DNA of 12,900 nucleotides, from contig CAYRKT010000045.1 of the NCBI GenBank assembly GCA_964425005.1, forward strand, positions 1 through 12,900, given 5' to 3'. The translations under genes and the position numbers were made by a program. Below, one piece after another: positions 11,389 to 12,900 of the stretch (position 1 is the first letter of the stretch; every line of letters begins with the position of its first letter). The DNA comes from CAYRKT01 sp964425005 (GTDB lineage: Bacteria; Synergistota; Synergistia; CAYRKT01). Under the pieces are notes generated by a model. The model ran no database searches. It saw only the letters and a list, made by a program, of their open reading frames with translations, and was not told the DNA's origin.

Positions 11389-12900
11389 CTAGCCCTCCCT
11401 CTCCCCCATCATCATCAGACCTATCCTTCGCTCGTCGGCCTCCTCGGGCTTAAGGATACCCATTATTTTACCCCGGGAGATCACGGCTATGAGGTCGGAG
11501 AGGGCCATTATCTCCTCCAGGTCCTCGGAGATGAGCAGTATCGCCTTCCCCTTACCCCGCTCCTCCAGGAGCCTCTCCCTGACGAACTCTGTGGCCGCCA
11601 CGTCGAGTCCCCAGGTGGGGTGGACGGCGACCACCAGGACAGGGTCGCTCGAGAGCTCCCTGGCCAGCAGGAGCCTCTGCATGTTCCCACCGGACATGTT
11701 CTTGACGGGGCCGTCCAGGCGCTGGACCCTCACGTCGAACTCCCTCACCAGCCTCCCCGCCCTCTCCTCGAAGCGCCTCCTGTCGAAGGAAAGGCCCCCC
11801 TTCCAGTAGTCCTTTAGGGCCACGTTGTCCACCAGGTCCAGATCGCCCACCAGCCCGACCTGTCCCCTCTCGGCGGGTATGTAGGAAAGGCCCAGGGCTA
11901 TCCGCTCCCTGACCGGGGCGTGGGTTATGTCCTTCCCCAGGAGGTATATCCTGCCCGAGAGGGGCCTTCGAAGGCCCGCTATGGCCTCCACCAGCTCCCT
12001 CTGGCCGTTCCCGGCGACCCCGGCCACGCCGAGGATGGTGCCCCCCCTGACGGAGAGGCTGATCCCGTCGACCGCCAGGTTGGCCCTGTCGCCCTCGACC
12101 CTGAGATCCTCGACCCTCAGCACCTCCTCCCTGGCGAGGATGGAGCCAGAGGGGGATGGCTTCGAGTACTCGAGCCGCAGTTTTCGGCCTATCATCAGCT
12201 CGGCCAGCCTCTCCTCGGACACTTCCTCCGCCCTCAAAGTCGCCACCCTCTCACCCCCCCGCATCACGGTGATGCGGTCGGCTACCTCCATGACCTCCCT
12301 CAGCTTGTGGGATATGAAGATGACGCCCCTCCCCTCCTCCCTGACCCTCCTGAGGGTCCTGAATAACCCCTCGCTCTCCTGAGGGGTTAGCACCGAGGTG
12401 GGCTCATCTAAGACCAGCACCCTGGGGTTCGACATCAAGGTCCTCAAGATCTCCACCCTCTGCCTCTCTCCCACCGAGAGCTGCCATATGTGGGCCTTCG
12501 GGTCCACCTCCAGGGAGTAGCGCCTGCTCGCCTCCTCTATCCTCCTTAAGACCTCCTCCCTCTTGAGCCCGAGCCCAAGCCCCTCCATCCCCAGGGCCAC
12601 GTTCTCCCAGACCGTCATCTTCTCCACCAGCATGAAGTGCTGGTGGACCATCCCTATGCCCGCCCTTATGGCGTCCCTGGGAGAGGAGAAACGAACCTCC
12701 CTTCCCTCGAGGAATATCCTCCCCCTGTCCTGCCTGTAAAGCCCCACCAGCACGTTCATCAGGGTGGACTTTCCCGCCCCGTTCTCCCCCAGAAGGGCGT
12801 GCACCTCCCCGGCCAGCAGGTCGAAGCTCACCCCCCTGTTGGCCCAGAGCCCACCAAAACCCTTCCAGATGTCCTGCATGAGGAGAAGCTGAGCGGACAA
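11389..12900 (-). CDS. ABC transporter ATPase with two nucleotide-binding domains (YufO/NupO-like)
   Basis: The energising subunit of the importer, 503 residues and probably complete. Domain 1 is canonical: Walker A GENGAGKST (38-46), Q-loop VHQHFMLVEKMTVWEN (85-100), signature LSVGERQRVEI (141-151), Walker B VLVLDEPTS (161-169) and switch histidine ISHKL (196-200). Domain 2 has the altered Walker A GVAGNGQRELVEA (294-306) that lacks the GKS triplet, signature MSGGNMQRLLLAREL (402-416) and a Walker B of VVAVHPTWGLD (423-433). This asymmetry is normal for the RbsA/YufO group. The frame begins with TTG at the very last bases of the window; alignment with the usual N-terminus (a few residues before LLLMQDIWKGF) makes this a plausible true start, but an upstream start off the edge cannot be excluded. 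It is the first visible gene of the operon; the solute-binding (BMP) protein gene usual for such systems is not in the window and may lie just beyond the edge. Confidence 0.93.
   Translation of the reverse strand: MSAQLLLMQDIWKGFGGLWANRGVSFDLLAGEVHALLGENGAGKSTLMNVLVGLYRQDRGRIFLEGREVRFSSPRDAIRAGIGMVHQHFMLVEKMTVWENVALGMEGLGLGLKREEVLRRIEEASRRYSLEVDPKAHIWQLSVGERQRVEILRTLMSNPRVLVLDEPTSVLTPQESEGLFRTLRRVREEGRGVIFISHKLREVMEVADRITVMRGGERVATLRAEEVSEERLAELMIGRKLRLEYSKPSPSGSILAREEVLRVEDLRVEGDRANLAVDGISLSVRGGTILGVAGVAGNGQRELVEAIAGLRRPLSGRIYLLGKDITHAPVRERIALGLSYIPAERGQVGLVGDLDLVDNVALKDYWKGGLSFDRRRFEERAGRLVREFDVRVQRLDGPVKNMSGGNMQRLLLARELSSDPVLVVAVHPTWGLDVAATEFVRERLLEERGKGKAILLISEDLEEIMALSDLIAVISRGKIMGILKPEEADERRIGLMMMGEREG
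11394..11399 (-). promoter_or_regulatory. Ribosome binding site for the first permease
   Basis: GGGAGG on the minus strand, eight bases before TTG at 11385. It overlaps the final codons of the ATPase gene and supports the TTG as the real start, since no ATG or GTG is close by. Confidence 0.5.

Noticed and set aside
1..12900. tRNA, rRNA, CRISPR arrays, insertion sequences and phage attachment sites
   Set aside because: I looked for cloverleaf-like segments, regularly spaced direct repeats, transposase motifs and terminal inverted repeats and saw none. The only large repeat is the tandem paralogue pair.

Overview
The window is 12.9 kb of GC-rich bacterial DNA, densely coding and with very short spacers. 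PlsY, Shine-Dalgarno-like leaders and a predicted exported TRAP-type receptor point to a bacterium. Heavy use of AGG for arginine, regular use of ATA for isoleucine and an abundance of GTG/TTG starts would fit a thermophilic or deep-branching high-GC lineage. The sequence alone does not allow a phylum to be named.

Left block (1-2017, minus strand): a two-gene unit. A predicted beta-propeller glycoside hydrolase (GH32/43/130-like fold) is followed by a major facilitator transporter that runs off the left edge. The pair looks like carbohydrate processing plus transport.

Divergent control region (2018-2199): it holds a TATAAT box on each strand and a 12-bp palindrome, and no gene.

Second block (2200-4107, plus strand): a TRAP-type (DctP family) solute receptor with a signal peptide, then a complete YcsI/DUF1445 family D-glutamate cyclase-like enzyme. 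The pairing suggests handling of pyroglutamate, glutamate or a related acid. No TRAP membrane genes (DctQ/DctM) are in the window.

Third block (12900 down to 4109, minus strand): seven genes with spacers of 3-7 bases or overlaps of 1-8 bases, so probably one operon whose promoter lies beyond the right edge. In order of transcription they are: a double-domain ABC ATPase and two permeases of the BMP/Nup-type nucleoside importer family; plsY (acyl-phosphate glycerol-3-phosphate acyltransferase); two tandem paralogues with the ATP-binding half of PEP synthase/pyruvate phosphate dikinase and a strongly conserved C-terminal domain in place of the phosphohistidine and PEP-binding domains; and an unrecognised protein with a C-terminal membrane anchor. 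This operon meets the plus-strand block tail to tail with one base between the stop codons, at a 16-base inverted repeat.

The most unusual content is the three-gene group at 4109-8776: two non-identical PPDK/PEPS-like ATP-grasp proteins without the usual catalytic histidine domain, plus a predicted membrane-anchored partner. No RNA genes, insertion sequences, CRISPR arrays or clear intrinsic terminators were seen.
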